Part shown: piece by piece, positions 25,493 to 34,738 of the stretch
How the letters are laid out: every line of letters begins with the position of its first letter
Position numbering within the stretch: the first letter of the stretch is position 1
From: Luteimonas wenzhouensis
GTDB lineage: Bacteria; Pseudomonadota; Gammaproteobacteria; Xanthomonadales; Xanthomonadaceae
Assembly (NCBI RefSeq): GCF_007859305.1
Contig: NZ_VOHE01000004.1
Span: forward strand, 211,232 to 275,231
Reading direction: 5' to 3'
Length of the DNA stretch: 64,000 nucleotides
Translations under genes and position numbers: made by a program
The notes under the pieces: model-generated
Told to the model about the DNA's origin: nothing
Seen by the model: the letters and a program-made list of their open reading frames with translations, nothing else
Databases searched by the model: none

Positions 25493-26455
25493 ATGACTTC
25501 GAGCACGACCCGAACGCGCGGCCACGGCCGCATCCACCGCTGGTGCCTGGCCCTGGCCGCCGGCAGCCTCCTGGCGTGGGCCGGCGCCGCCGTGGCGCAG
25601 GACGACACCATGGTGGCGATCGAGACCCCGGCGCAGCCCGATGCGATCCCGCTCGGCACCGGCCCGCTGCCCGGCGCGACCCATCCCGAGAGCTGGCACC
25701 GCCAGTACGAGCGCGTGTTCGCCCGCAACGTCACCGAGGCCACGCTCACGCCGTTCCTCCCCGACCCCGACAAGGCCACCGGCGCCGCCGTGATCGTGGC
25801 CCCCGGCGGCGGCTTCCGCTCGCTGTCGATGGAGAACGAGGGCTGGGACGTGGCGCGGGCGCTCAACAGGCACGGCGTGGCCGCGTTCGTGCTCAAGTAC
25901 CGGCTCAACCAGACCCCGGCCGACCTCGACGGCTTTGCCGAGTCGATCCGGCAGATGCTGTCGGGCCCGCGCCCGCCGCGCGACCCGGGCGCGGCCGATG
26001 CGGCGAAGATGCTCGAGCCGCAGCTGGCCGACGCGCGCGCCGCGTTCGCGCTGGTGCGCAGCCGCGCCGCCGAATGGAACATCGATCCCGACCGCATCGG
26101 CATGATCGGGTTCTCGGCCGGCGCCATGCTCACCCTGACCACCGCGCTGCACGGCGAGGACGCCAGGCCGGCCTTCATCGGCAACATCTACGGGCCGATC
26201 TCGGCGGTCAACGACGTGCCGGCCGACGCGCCGCCGATGTTCGTCGCCCTGGCCGCCGACGACGGCCTGTTCAGCAACCAGGGCTTCGGCATCGTCGAGA
26301 GCTGGCAGAAGGCGGGGCGTCCGGTCGAGTTCCACTACTACGAGCAGGGTGGCCACGGCTTCGGCATGTACCAGAAGGAAACCACCAGCACCGGCTGGTT
26401 CGATGCCTGGGTGAGCTGGCTGCGGATGCACGGCTACCTGTCGCGCGCCAAGTAG
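25493..26455 (+). CDS. Secreted alpha/beta-hydrolase (acetyl xylan esterase/dienelactone hydrolase-like)
   Basis: A 320-residue exported alpha/beta hydrolase with a signal peptide ending around AAVAQDD. Visible are [23 protein letters not shown] (oxyanion-hole region), [20 protein letters not shown] (G-x-S-x-G with catalytic Ser), [12 protein letters not shown] (Asp) and [12 protein letters not shown] (His). This layout is that of the acetyl xylan esterase-like and endo-1,4-beta-xylanase-B-associated hydrolases. The ATG at 25493 follows AAGGGAGCAACGAC and is 65 nt after the GH3 stop. It is likely to remove acyl groups from the same polysaccharide the GH3 enzyme cleaves; this is inference. Confidence 0.85.
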   Translation: MTSSTTRTRGHGRIHRWCLALAAGSLLAWAGAAVAQDDTMVAIETPAQPDAIPLGTGPLPGATHPESWHRQYERVFARNVTEATLTPFLPDPDKATGAAVIVAPGGGFRSLSMENEGWDVARALNRHGVAAFVLKYRLNQTPADLDGFAESIRQMLSGPRPPRDPGAADAAKMLEPQLADARAAFALVRSRAAEWNIDPDRIGMIGFSAGAMLTLTTALHGEDARPAFIGNIYGPISAVNDVPADAPPMFVALAADDGLFSNQGFGIVESWQKAGRPVEFHYYEQGGHGFGMYQKETTSTGWFDAWVSWLRMHGYLSRAK

Positions 26456-26518
26456 GCCCCTGGCCGTGTTTCCCCACGCGGCGCCGCCGTCTCCCGGCGG
26501 CGTTCGCGTTTCCGCCCC

Positions 26519-26543
26519 CGCAGGAGCGGCTTCAGCCGCGACC
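26519..26543. repeat. REP-like palindromic repeat
   Basis: A single copy of the repeat CAGGAGCGGCTTCAGCCGCGAC with the internal palindrome GCGGCT-GCCGC. It matches the arms at 5417-5480. It lies in the gap after the esterase gene and before the GIY-YIG gene. Elements of this kind are scattered between genes in xanthomonads and can act as terminators or as targets for RAYT-like transposases. Confidence 0.65.
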
Positions 26544-26666
26544 GGCCTTCCCGGGATGCCCGCCTCCATCGCGAGGCGGTCGATGCCCGCGTTTCCAGGC
26601 ACCCCGTGGCCGCACACACCGGCGGTACCATCCGCCCACCGCGTTCGCGCTTCTTCCGTCACGGCC

Positions 26667-26939
26667 ATGCACGCCGCCCCCGACCGCTGCTGGTGGCTCT
26701 ACCTGCTCGAATGCGGCGACGGCACCTGGTACGCCGGCATCAGCAACGACCTGCCCGCGCGCCTGCAGGCGCATGCCGACGGCACGGGTGCGCGCTACAC
26801 CCGCGGGCGCGGTCCGCTGCGGCTGCTGGCCAGCCGCGCGTATCCGGATCGCGCCAGCGCTTCGCGCGCGGAGTGGCGGCTCAAGCAGCTGCCGCGCCGG
26901 CGCAAGCTGGCCTTCTTCGCCGCCGGGGACGAGGGCTGA
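26667..26939 (+). CDS. GIY-YIG domain protein (YhbQ-like)
   Basis: A 90-residue single-domain GIY-YIG nuclease-family protein. The core [28 protein letters not shown] holds the GIY and YIG equivalents (LYLLEC and WYAGIS), followed by [35 protein letters not shown] with the catalytic-type arginine and glutamate. Bacterial members of this size are thought to act in DNA repair or are of unknown substrate. The start at 26667 is the first ATG before the domain; no strong ribosome-binding site is seen. It lies between a REP-like repeat and the murG-like gene. Confidence 0.85.
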   Translation: MHAAPDRCWWLYLLECGDGTWYAGISNDLPARLQAHADGTGARYTRGRGPLRLLASRAYPDRASASRAEWRLKQLPRRRKLAFFAAGDEG

Positions 26940-27007
26940 CGGCCCGTCCCGGGCGTCGCCGCGCGCCGCTGGTCTATAGTGCGGCGCCCACTCCGCGTCG
27001 CCGCGCC

Positions 27008-28117
27008 ATGCCGTCACCCGCCGTCCCCCGCGCCACGATCGCCCTTGCCGCCGGCGGCACCGGCGGCCACCTGTTCCCGGCCGAGGCGCTGGCGCGCGAG
27101 TTGCTCGCGCGCGGCCACGACGTGGTGATCCATACCGAACGCCGCGGCGCGCAGTACACCCGGGCGCTGGACGGCCTGGCGCACGTGGTGCTGCCGGCCA
27201 GTTCGCTCGAGGGCGGGATCGCGGCAAAGCTGCGCGCGGTGCTGGCCATCCTGCGCGGCGTGCTTGGCTCGCGCCGGGACCTGCGCCGGCGCCGCGCCGC
27301 GCTGCTGGTCGGGTTCGGCGGCTATCCCAGTTTCGCCCCCGCACTGGCAGCGCGCAGCCTCGGCCTGCCGCTGGTGCTGCACGAGCAGGCCACGCGGCTG
27401 AGCAAGGCCAATGCGCGCCTGCTGCGGTTCGCATCCGCGCTCGCGACCTCGTTTCCGACCGTGGAGGGCGCGGATGGTTTCGATCCGGCGCGGATCGTGC
27501 AGACCGGCAACCCGGTGCGCCAGGCGATCCTCGATGCACGCGGCGACTATCCGCCGCTGTCGGCCGACGGCCCGCTGCGCCTGCTGGTGGTGGGCGGCAG
27601 CCAGGGCGCGGCGGTGTTCGGGCGGGTGGTGCCGCCCGCGCTGCAGCAGCTGCCGGAGGACCTGCGCCGCCGCCTGCACGTGTCGTTGCAGTGCCGGGGC
27701 GACGATCCCGAGGTGCTGCACGCGCAGCTGAGCGGCGCCGGCATCGACGCCCAGGTGCAGCCGTTCTTCCATGACATCGGCGACCGCCTGCGCGAATCGC
27801 ACCTGGTCATCACCCGCGCCGGCGCCAGCACCGCGGCCGACCTGCTGGTGATCGGCCGCCCCGCCATCTTCGTGCCGCTGCCGCACGGCGGCTCGCGCGA
27901 GGAGCAGCGCCGCAACGCTCAGACCCTGGCCGACGCCGGCGCGGGCTGGCACGTGCCGGAGCCGGAATTCACGCCCGAGGCGCTGGCACGGCTGCTGGGC
28001 GGACTGTTCGCCTCGCCCACGCGGCTTGCAGAGGCCGCGCGCGCCGCTTCCGCGCTGGGGCGTCCGGATGCGGCCGCGCGCCTGGCCGACCTGGTCGAAC
28101 GCGTCCTCGCCGGCTGA
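27008..28117 (+). CDS. MurG-like UDP-GlcNAc glycosyltransferase (divergent, outside a dcw cluster)
   Basis: A 369-residue GT-B glycosyltransferase resembling MurG, which adds GlcNAc to lipid I to make lipid II at the inner face of the membrane. N-terminal GGTGGHLFPAE (residues 16-26), VVGG-SQGA (LLVVGGSQGAAV) and ITRAGASTAADLL follow MurG order. The pattern is closer to alphaproteobacterial MurG (HLFPAEALARELL, PFFHDIGDRL, FTPEALARLL) than to E. coli MurG. Odd points: the usual HEQN-x-x-x-G segment reads HEQATRLSKAN, and the glutamate that contacts UDP ribose is replaced by Asp. It stands alone rather than between ftsW and murC. It may be a second copy with a different acceptor. Confidence 0.78.
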   Translation: MPSPAVPRATIALAAGGTGGHLFPAEALARELLARGHDVVIHTERRGAQYTRALDGLAHVVLPASSLEGGIAAKLRAVLAILRGVLGSRRDLRRRRAALLVGFGGYPSFAPALAARSLGLPLVLHEQATRLSKANARLLRFASALATSFPTVEGADGFDPARIVQTGNPVRQAILDARGDYPPLSADGPLRLLVVGGSQGAAVFGRVVPPALQQLPEDLRRRLHVSLQCRGDDPEVLHAQLSGAGIDAQVQPFFHDIGDRLRESHLVITRAGASTAADLLVIGRPAIFVPLPHGGSREEQRRNAQTLADAGAGWHVPEPEFTPEALARLLGGLFASPTRLAEAARAASALGRPDAAARLADLVERVLAG

Positions 28118-28134
28118 GGCCTGCCGCATCGCCC

Positions 28135-28140
28135 TACAAT
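28135..28140 (+). promoter_or_regulatory. -10 box candidate 6 nt from the oxidoreductase start
   Basis: TACAAT at 28135-28140 is separated from the ATG at 28147 by only 6 nt, with no ribosome-binding site between. Transcription from this box would begin at or next to the start codon, giving a leaderless mRNA. The -35 region is not convincing. A similar layout occurs before glnE, hemC and the WYL gene. Confidence 0.45.
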
Positions 28141-28146
28141 CGGGCG

Positions 28147-29796
28147 ATGCGGGAAGACTCCGGACTCCAATCCGCGCCGCTGCGCGACGATGCCGACGTG
28201 CTCGTGGTCGGCGGCGGGCACAACGGCCTGGTCTGCGCCGCCTACCTCGCGGCGGCCGGGCTGACGGTCACCGTGCTCGAACGCCGGGGCGTCGTCGGCG
28301 GCGCGGCGGTGACCGAGGAATTCCATCCGGGCTTCCGCAATTCGACCGCCAGCTATACCGTCAGCCTGCTGGACCGGTCGGTGATCGCCGACCTGCAGCT
28401 GGCGCGACACGGCTTGCGCGTGGTCGAGCGCCCGTTCTCCAACTTCCTGCCGCTGCCCGACGGCCGCGCGTTCCGCCTCGGCGGCGAGCGCGGCCTGCAC
28501 GAAATCGCCGCCTGGTCGCCGCGCGATGCCGAGCGCATGCCCGCGTACGAGGCGATGCTCACGCGCGTGGTCGCCGTGCTGCGCGAGCTGGCGCGGCGCA
28601 CGCCGCCGGACGTGGGTGGCAGGCTGTCGCTGTCGGACTGGCTCGCCTCCTGGGACGTGGCGCGCCGCCTCGGCCGCCTCGATCTCGAAGGCCGGCGCGA
28701 CCTGCTGGAACTGTTCACCCGTTCGGCCGGCGAGCTGCTCGACCAGTGGTTCGAAAGCGAACCGCTCAAGGCGGCGCTGGGCTGGGACTCGGTGGTCGGC
28801 AACTTTGCCAGTCCGTACACGCCCGGCAGCGCCTACGTGCTGCTGCACCACGTGTTCGGCGAGGTCAACGGCAAGCAGGGCGCCTGGGGCCACGCGATCG
28901 GCGGCATGGGCGCGATCACCCAGGCGATGGCGCGCGAATGCGCGGCGCGCGGCGTGCGCATCCACACCGGCGCCGCGGTCGAGCGCGTGCTGGTACGCGG
29001 TGGCCGCGCGGTAGGCGTGGCGCTGGAGGACGGCCGCGAACTGCGCGCGGCCACCGTGGTGTCCAACCTCAACCCGAAGCTGCTGTACACGCGCCTGGTG
29101 CCGCGCGAGCACCTCGACGGGGACACCGCGCGCCGGATCGCCAGCTACCGCTGCGGCTCGGGCACGTTCCGCATGAACGTGGCGCTGTCGGAGCTGCCCG
29201 ATTTCATCGCCGCGCCCGGCACGCAGCTGCAGCCGCACCACCAGAGCGGGATCCTGGTCGGGCCTTCGCTGCAGTACTTCGAGACCGCGTACTTCGACGC
29301 GAAGTCGCGCGCCCACAACCCCGGCTGGGCGCGCGCGCCGATCGTGGAGCTGGTGATCTCCTCCACCCTCGACGACACGCTGGCGCCGCCCGGGTGCCAT
29401 GTCGCCAGCCTGTTCTGCCAGCACGTGAACCCGGAGCTGCCCGACGGCGGCTGGGACGCGCACCGCGAGACGGTGGCGAAGCTGATGATCGACACGGTCG
29501 ACGCGGTGGCGCCGAACTTCGCGCGCAGCGTGCTCGGCTACCGCGCGCTCACGCCGCTCGACCTCGAGCGCGAGTTCGGCCTGGTCGGCGGCGACATCTT
29601 CCACGGCGCGCTCGGCCTCGACCAGATGTTCAGCGCCCGCCCGCTGCTGGGGCAGGGGCGCTATCGCGGCGCGTTGCCCGGCCTGTACCTGTGCGGGTCC
29701 GGGACCCATCCCGGCGGCGGCGTCACCGGGCTGCCGGGACGCAACGCCGCGCGCGAGATCCTGCGCGACCTGCGGCGGCGTCCGCGGCCGCGCTAG
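28147..29796 (+). CDS. FAD-dependent oxidoreductase of the phytoene desaturase/PYROXD2 family
   Basis: A 549-residue flavoprotein. The N-terminal dinucleotide-binding fold is DVLVVGGGHNGLVCAAYLAAAGLTVTVLERRGVVGGAA (residues 17-54, G-x-G-x-x-G with the terminal Glu). The C-terminal FAD motif LYLCGSGTHPGGGVTGLPGRNAA lies near residues 517-540. The middle carries AIGGMGAITQAMARECAARGVRI, typical of the retinol saturase/PYROXD2-like group, not the true carotenoid desaturase. The substrate is unknown. It lies 29 nt after the MurG-like gene with its own possible -10 box. Confidence 0.85.
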   Translation: MREDSGLQSAPLRDDADVLVVGGGHNGLVCAAYLAAAGLTVTVLERRGVVGGAAVTEEFHPGFRNSTASYTVSLLDRSVIADLQLARHGLRVVERPFSNFLPLPDGRAFRLGGERGLHEIAAWSPRDAERMPAYEAMLTRVVAVLRELARRTPPDVGGRLSLSDWLASWDVARRLGRLDLEGRRDLLELFTRSAGELLDQWFESEPLKAALGWDSVVGNFASPYTPGSAYVLLHHVFGEVNGKQGAWGHAIGGMGAITQAMARECAARGVRIHTGAAVERVLVRGGRAVGVALEDGRELRAATVVSNLNPKLLYTRLVPREHLDGDTARRIASYRCGSGTFRMNVALSELPDFIAAPGTQLQPHHQSGILVGPSLQYFETAYFDAKSRAHNPGWARAPIVELVISSTLDDTLAPPGCHVASLFCQHVNPELPDGGWDAHRETVAKLMIDTVDAVAPNFARSVLGYRALTPLDLEREFGLVGGDIFHGALGLDQMFSARPLLGQGRYRGALPGLYLCGSGTHPGGGVTGLPGRNAAREILRDLRRRPRPR

Positions 29797-29966
29797 CGCC
29801 CCACGGCACCGCGCTGCGTCGTCTGGAAACGTTTGCAGCACGGGTCCGCCAGCGCGGACGGGTCCGTCGCGTTATTGAACCGCCCGGTACTGTTTTGCGC
29901 TGCAGCGTGCATCCTGGCTCACGAATCGTTCACGATGGCTCCGCACCCGACGTGGGGGAGGGAGCA

Positions 29967-30003
29967 AAGCCCGCTGGCAGGCAACTGCAAGCGGGCTTTT
30001 TTT
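29967..30003 (+). terminator. Factor-independent terminator
   Basis: AGCCCGCT at 29968-29975 and AGCGGGCT at 29990-29997 form an 8-bp stem with a 14-nt loop, followed by a run of seven T to 30003. This is the clearest intrinsic terminator in the window, and the T run is unusual for this G+C-rich genome. It ends transcripts coming from the oxidoreductase side or from an upstream small RNA. Confidence 0.88.
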
Positions 30004-30135
30004 ATCCGCGCCTCCCTCCATGGCCGGCGCCGTGCGCCTCCGGCCCGTGCGTCGTCCACGCAGCCTGCATCGGCGATCGCGTCGGCATGAGCGGTCGAAG
30101 GCCCACCCGGCCCGCCGGACGCCCGGGCCGGGTGC

Positions 30136-30141
30136 CACAAT
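30136..30141 (+). promoter_or_regulatory. -10 box candidate 6 nt from the glnE start
   Basis: CACAAT at 30136-30141 is 6 nt before the glnE ATG at 30148, with no ribosome-binding site. It fits a leaderless start. No good -35 hexamer is found 17 nt upstream. Confidence 0.35.
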
Positions 30142-30147
30142 CCGGGC

Positions 30148-32925
30148 ATGGACCCGCACCGCCAGGACCTCGACGCGTTCGTGGAACGCGCACTCGCCCG
30201 GATCGACGGGCTGCCCGACGACCCGGACCTGCGCCAGCGCCTGCGCCGGGTCGCGATCGCCAGCGACTTCGCCATCGACACCCTGGTGCGCCAGCCGGAC
30301 CTGCTGGCCGTGCTCGCCGACGGCGACGGCGCCGTGCCGCTGCCGCCGCCGGTCCTCGAGCCCGGCCGCGGCGAGGAGTGGCCGCGCCAGCTGCGCCGTT
30401 ACCGCGCTGCCGAGTCCACCCGCCTGGTCTGGCGCGACGTCCTCGGGCTGGACGGCATCGACGCCACCCTGGCCGCCACCACCCACCTGGCCGAAACCTG
30501 CCTGCGCCTGGCTCTGGACGCGGTCGAGGAGGACTTCGCCCGCCGCCACGGCCGCATCCACGGCCCCGACGGGCAGGTCGTGCGACTGGTGGTGTTCGCC
30601 ATGGGCAAGCTCGGCGGCGGCGAACTCAACTTCAGTTCCGACATCGACCTGGTCTACGGATACGAACACGGGGGCGAGAGCCGGGGCGAGTCGATCCGTC
30701 CGCTGGCGGCCGAGGACTACTTCGCCCGCCTCGGCCAGCAGCTGGCGCGCCTGCTCGACGAACGCACCGTCGACGGTTTCTGCCATCGCGTGGACCTGCG
30801 CCTGCGGCCGTTCGGGAACGCCGGGCGGGTGGCGGTCAGCTTCGCGGCGCTGGAGGCCTATTTCCAGCGCGAAGGCCGCGACTGGGAGCGTTACGCCTGG
30901 CAGAAGGCACGCCCGGTGGCCGGCGACCTCGAGGCCGGGCAGCGGTTCCTGGAGGCGCTGCGCCCGTTCGTCTACCGCCGCTACCTCGACTTCGGCGCGC
31001 TCGACGGCCTGCGCGCGATGAAGGCGATGATCGCCGCCGAGGTCGCGCGCAAGGAGCTGGCCGACGACATCAAGCGGGGGCCTGGCGGCATCCGCGAGAT
31101 CGAGTTCCTGGCCCAGGCGCTGCAGCTGATCCGCGGCGGCCGCGAGCCCGCGCTGCGCGAGCCGCGGCTGCTGCCGGCGCTGGCGGCGCTGCAGGCCGGC
31201 GGCCACGTCGAGCCGGCCACCGCCGCCGCGCTCGCCCAGGACTACCGGTTCCTGCGCCGGCTGGAAAACCGCCTGCAGATGCTGCGCGATGAACAGACCC
31301 ACCTGCTCCCGTCCGCGCCGCTGGACCGCGAGCGGATCGCGCGCGGGCTGGGGCACGACGGCTGGGACCGCCTGGCGCGCGACATCGCACGCCACCGGGC
31401 GCGCGTGACCCGCGAATTCGAGGCCCTGCTGTCGCAGCGCGAGCAGCAGCCCGCGGTGGCCGGCGACATCGCCGGCTACTGGCGCGCGCTGCCCGAAGGC
31501 GGCAGCGCCGACACGCTCGCGGCCGCCGGCTTCCAGTCCGCGGCGGAGGTCGACGCGGCGCTGCGCGACTTCGTGCGCACGCCCAGCGTGCGCGAGCTGT
31601 CGGATGCCTCGCGCGCGCGCCTGGACCGGGTGATGCCGGTGCTGCTGCAGGCCTCGGCCCCGGCCACGCGCCCGCTGCAGGCGATCCGGCGGCTGCTGGC
31701 GATGCTGCACAACATCCTGCGCCGCGCCAGCTACCTGGCCTTGCTTGACGAGCACCCGGCCGCGCTGGCGCGGCTGGTGGACCTGGTCACCCGCAGCGCG
31801 CTGCTGGCCGAACGCCTGGCCGCGCACCCGCTGCTGCTCGACGAACTGCTCGACGTGCGCGCCAGCGGGCCGCTGCCGCAGCGCGAGCAGCTGGCCGAGG
31901 CCTGCACGCCCCCGCTGGACATGGACACCGAGGCGGCGCTGTTCGCCCTCAACGAGGTCCGCCAGCAGCTCAGCTTCCGCATCGGCCTGGCCACGCTCGA
32001 CCGGCGCCAGCCGGCCTGCGACAGCACCCGGCAGCTGGCCTGGCTGGCCGACGCCGTGGTCGCCAGCGTGCTGGCGCTGGCGCGGCGCGAACTCGAGCAC
32101 GCCCATGGCGCCATCGCCGGCGCCGGGTTCGCCGTGCTCGGCTACGGCAGCCTGGGAGGCGAAGAACTGGGTTTCGGTTCCGACCTGGACCTGGTGTTCC
32201 TCTACGACGCGCCGCCCAACGCGTACTCCGACGGTGCCCGGCCGCTCGACGCCCCGCGCTGGTTCGCGCGCCTGGCGCAGAAGATCGTGTCGCTGCTGGG
32301 TGCGGTCACCGGTGGTGGCCGCCTGTACGAGGTCGACGTGCGCCTGCGCCCGGACGGCGGCAAGGGCCTGCTGGTCTCGTCGCTGGCCAGCTACGACGAG
32401 TACCAGCGCGACCGCGCCTGGACCTGGGAGCACCAGGCGCTGGTGCGCGCCCGCTGCGTGGCCGGCGACGCGCCGTTGTGCGCCGCGTTCGAACGCATCC
32501 GCACCGCCACCCTCGCTCGCGGGCGCGACCCCGGCCGGCTGCGCGCCGACGTGCTGTCGATGCGCCAGCGCATGCGCGAAGAACTCGACCGCAGCGACGG
32601 CGCGCTGTTCGACCTCAAGCAGGGCGAAGGCGGGCTGGTAGACCTGGAATTCCTGGCCCAGTACCTGGTGCTGCGTGAAGCCGCGCAGTGTCCCGACCTG
32701 CTGCAGCCGCGCGCCACGCGCCCGCTGCTGGAGGCGATGGCCGCGGCGGCGGTGCTGCCCGAGGAGGTCGCCGCGGGCCTGGGCCGGGCGCATGCGGCGC
32801 TGGTGGCGGCGGGCCTGGACTGTACGCTCGACCGCCGTCCGCGCCTGGTGCCGCACGACCCGGCGCTGGACGCCGCGCGCGCGACCATCATCGAGGCCTG
32901 GCACGGCCACGGTCCCGGCGGCTGA
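30148..32925 (+). CDS. glnE: Bifunctional glutamine synthetase adenylyltransferase/deadenylase
   Basis: A 925-residue enzyme that switches glutamine synthetase off by adding AMP and on by removing it, in response to PII and glutamine. Two nucleotidyltransferase-like domains are seen. The N-terminal adenylyl-removing domain has [20 protein letters not shown] (about residues 153-172), and the C-terminal adenylyltransferase domain has [22 protein letters not shown] (about 664-685). A regulatory helical region lies between. The length fits the family (about 945 in E. coli). The glutamine synthetase gene is not in the window. Confidence 0.93.
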   Translation: MDPHRQDLDAFVERALARIDGLPDDPDLRQRLRRVAIASDFAIDTLVRQPDLLAVLADGDGAVPLPPPVLEPGRGEEWPRQLRRYRAAESTRLVWRDVLGLDGIDATLAATTHLAETCLRLALDAVEEDFARRHGRIHGPDGQVVRLVVFAMGKLGGGELNFSSDIDLVYGYEHGGESRGESIRPLAAEDYFARLGQQLARLLDERTVDGFCHRVDLRLRPFGNAGRVAVSFAALEAYFQREGRDWERYAWQKARPVAGDLEAGQRFLEALRPFVYRRYLDFGALDGLRAMKAMIAAEVARKELADDIKRGPGGIREIEFLAQALQLIRGGREPALREPRLLPALAALQAGGHVEPATAAALAQDYRFLRRLENRLQMLRDEQTHLLPSAPLDRERIARGLGHDGWDRLARDIARHRARVTREFEALLSQREQQPAVAGDIAGYWRALPEGGSADTLAAAGFQSAAEVDAALRDFVRTPSVRELSDASRARLDRVMPVLLQASAPATRPLQAIRRLLAMLHNILRRASYLALLDEHPAALARLVDLVTRSALLAERLAAHPLLLDELLDVRASGPLPQREQLAEACTPPLDMDTEAALFALNEVRQQLSFRIGLATLDRRQPACDSTRQLAWLADAVVASVLALARRELEHAHGAIAGAGFAVLGYGSLGGEELGFGSDLDLVFLYDAPPNAYSDGARPLDAPRWFARLAQKIVSLLGAVTGGGRLYEVDVRLRPDGGKGLLVSSLASYDEYQRDRAWTWEHQALVRARCVAGDAPLCAAFERIRTATLARGRDPGRLRADVLSMRQRMREELDRSDGALFDLKQGEGGLVDLEFLAQYLVLREAAQCPDLLQPRATRPLLEAMAAAAVLPEEVAAGLGRAHAALVAAGLDCTLDRRPRLVPHDPALDAARATIIEAWHGHGPGG

Positions 32926-32995
32926 GGCCGGCGCGCGGACCGGCGGGGTATATTGCCGGCACCCGATGCACCACTTCCCAGGGGGAATACTGCCC

Positions 32996-33688
32996 ATGGC
33001 CCAGGCCCAGCCGGACCTGCTCGAGGCGATCGAACGCGAAACCGGACCCGCGCCGCGGTGGAGCGTGGTGTGGCTGCACGGCCTGGGCGCGGACGGCAGC
33101 GACTTCGTCCCGATCCTGCCCGAACTGGTGCGGCGCGACTGGCCCGCGATGCGCTTCGTGTTCCCGCACGCGCCGGTGCGCCCGGTGACGATCAACAACG
33201 GCATGCGCATGCGTGCCTGGTATGACATCCGCGATTTCGACTTCGACGCGGTCGACCGCGCCGACGACGCCGGCGTGGAGGAATCGGTGGCCCAGGTCGA
33301 GGCGCTGATCGCGCGCGAGGTCGAACGCGGAACCCCCGCCTCGCGCATCTTCCTGGCCGGGTTTTCCCAGGGCGGCGCGATCACCCTGGCCGCGGGCGTG
33401 CGCCGGCGCGAGCCGCTGGCCGGGCTGGTCGGGCTCTCGACCTACCTGCCGTCGCCGCGGCGCGCGGCCGACACCCTGGCCGATGCCGCGCGCGCGCAGC
33501 CGCTGTTCATGGGCCACGGCACCCAGGATCCGGTGGTGCCGTTCCAGGCCGGGGAGCGCAGCGCGCAGTGGATGCGCGGGCAGGGCTTCGAAGTCGAGTT
33601 CCGCGGCTATCCGATGCCGCATTCGGTCTGCCTCGAGGAGATCCGCGACCTCGGCGACTGGATGTCGCGGCGGATCGCCGCGGACTGA
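32996..33688 (+). CDS. Carboxylesterase/lysophospholipase-like alpha/beta hydrolase
   Basis: A 230-residue cytoplasmic hydrolase of the phospholipase/carboxylesterase family (EstB/acyl-protein thioesterase type). VVWLHGLGADGSDF holds the oxyanion HG motif. The nucleophile is in FLAGFSQGGAITLAAG, the Asp in GHGTQDPVVPF and the His in YPMPHSVCLEEI. An ATG 30 nt upstream is in frame, but GGGGGAATACTGCCC before 32996 makes this the better start. A TATATT motif is found about 47 nt upstream. algZ follows after 3 nt, an arrangement like that known in pseudomonads. Confidence 0.85.
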   Translation: MAQAQPDLLEAIERETGPAPRWSVVWLHGLGADGSDFVPILPELVRRDWPAMRFVFPHAPVRPVTINNGMRMRAWYDIRDFDFDAVDRADDAGVEESVAQVEALIAREVERGTPASRIFLAGFSQGGAITLAAGVRRREPLAGLVGLSTYLPSPRRAADTLADAARAQPLFMGHGTQDPVVPFQAGERSAQWMRGQGFEVEFRGYPMPHSVCLEEIRDLGDWMSRRIAAD

Positions 33689-33691
33689 GCC

Positions 33692-34738
33692 ATGCCCGGG
33701 GCGCCGCGCGGGGAGCCGTGGCTGCCGGACCTGTGCCGGCCACCGCGCATCGCGGCGATGCTCGGCCTGGCGCAGCTGGCGGTGGTGGTCGCGGCACTGG
33801 TCCCGGTCGGCGGCCGCGGCTGGGATGCCCACGGCTTCCTGATCGCCAGCAGCTACGCGCTGTGGCTGGCGCTGTCGGTGACCGCCCTGCTGTGCGTGCT
33901 GCGCGAGCGCCTGTCGCTGCTGCCCGGGCGCAGCGGTGCGCTGGCGGCGGTGGCGCTGGCGCTGGTGGTGGCGGCGGTCGCGGCGGCGATCGTGCACGGC
34001 CTGTTCGCGAGCGTGGACACCTCCGGCGCCTTTCCCGGGTTCTGGCGGTTCACCGGGGGGAGCGCCGCGGTGGTGGGGCTGCTGTCGGCGCTGGCGCTGC
34101 GCTACTTCTACGTGATCGACCGCTGGCAGGCGCAGGTGGAAGCGCATGCGCGGGCCGAAGCCGACGCGCTGCAGGCCAGGATCCGGCCGCACTTCCTGTT
34201 CAACAGCATGAACATGATCGCCGGCCTGCTGCGGCGCGACCCGGCGGTGGCCGAACGCGCGGTGCTCGACCTGTCCGACCTGTTCCGCGCCGCGCTGGTC
34301 GCCGGCGAAGGACGCTCCTCGCTGCGTGAGGAGCTCGACCTGGCCGAACGCTACCTGGCGATCGAACAGCTGCGGCTCGGCACGCGCCTGCAGGTGGAAT
34401 GGCGGCGCCGCGAGCCGTTGCCGCTGGACCTGCCGCTGCCGCGGCTGGTGCTGCAGCCGCTGCTGGAGAACGCGGTGCTGCACGGCATCTCGCGGCTGCC
34501 GTCAGGGGGCACGATCGAGATCGAGGTCGCGGCCGCCGACGGCCTGCTGGCGCTGCAGGTCCGCAACCCCGCGCCGCCGCCGGAAGAAGCCGGCATGCAC
34601 GGCGCCGGCCACGCGCTGCGCAACATCCGCCATCGCCTGGGCTATATGTTCGGCCGCGACGCCGACATGGTGTCCGGATGGGACGGGGGCTACTATGCCT
34701 GCAGGATCGTGCTTCCGCTGGAGCCGGTGTCCAGGTGA
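33692..34738 (+). CDS. algZ: Sensor histidine kinase AlgZ/FimS
   Basis: A 348-residue LytS-type membrane sensor kinase. Four hydrophobic segments occupy residues about 20-140, with a short helical linker. The H-box is ARIRPHFLFNSMN with the likely phosphorylated His at 167. The N-box region VLQPLLENAVLHGI and a G-rich C-terminal ATP lid follow. In Pseudomonas, AlgZ and AlgR control alginate and type IV pili; in xanthomonads the system also affects virulence and envelope functions. The stop overlaps the algR start by 4 nt, so the pair is translationally coupled. Confidence 0.9.
   Translation: MPGAPRGEPWLPDLCRPPRIAAMLGLAQLAVVVAALVPVGGRGWDAHGFLIASSYALWLALSVTALLCVLRERLSLLPGRSGALAAVALALVVAAVAAAIVHGLFASVDTSGAFPGFWRFTGGSAAVVGLLSALALRYFYVIDRWQAQVEAHARAEADALQARIRPHFLFNSMNMIAGLLRRDPAVAERAVLDLSDLFRAALVAGEGRSSLREELDLAERYLAIEQLRLGTRLQVEWRRREPLPLDLPLPRLVLQPLLENAVLHGISRLPSGGTIEIEVAAADGLLALQVRNPAPPPEEAGMHGAGHALRNIRHRLGYMFGRDADMVSGWDGGYYACRIVLPLEPVSR

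Larger units (their letters stand above)
29797..30147 (+). other. 351-nt intergenic region with a strong terminator
   Basis: No gene is supported here. The region holds a GTCCGC-CAGC-GCGGAC hairpin at 29844-29859. It also holds a relatively A+T-rich segment around 29870-29900 with a TTGAAC but no matching -10, and a palindrome AAACGTTT at 29827-29834. A strong factor-independent terminator follows at 29967-30003, about 170 nt after the oxidoreductase stop. The distance leaves room for a small RNA ending at this terminator, or for a long 3' untranslated region. Confidence 0.5.

Noticed and set aside
29825-29836. PurR-like or LacI-type operator GGAAACGTTTGC
   Set aside because: Only the 8-bp core is palindromic, no matching regulator gene is near, and it is in a 3' region with no clear promoter.
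29872-33384. A 1170-codon open frame antisense to glnE
   Set aside because: Only composition; glnE has both nucleotidyltransferase motifs on the sense strand.
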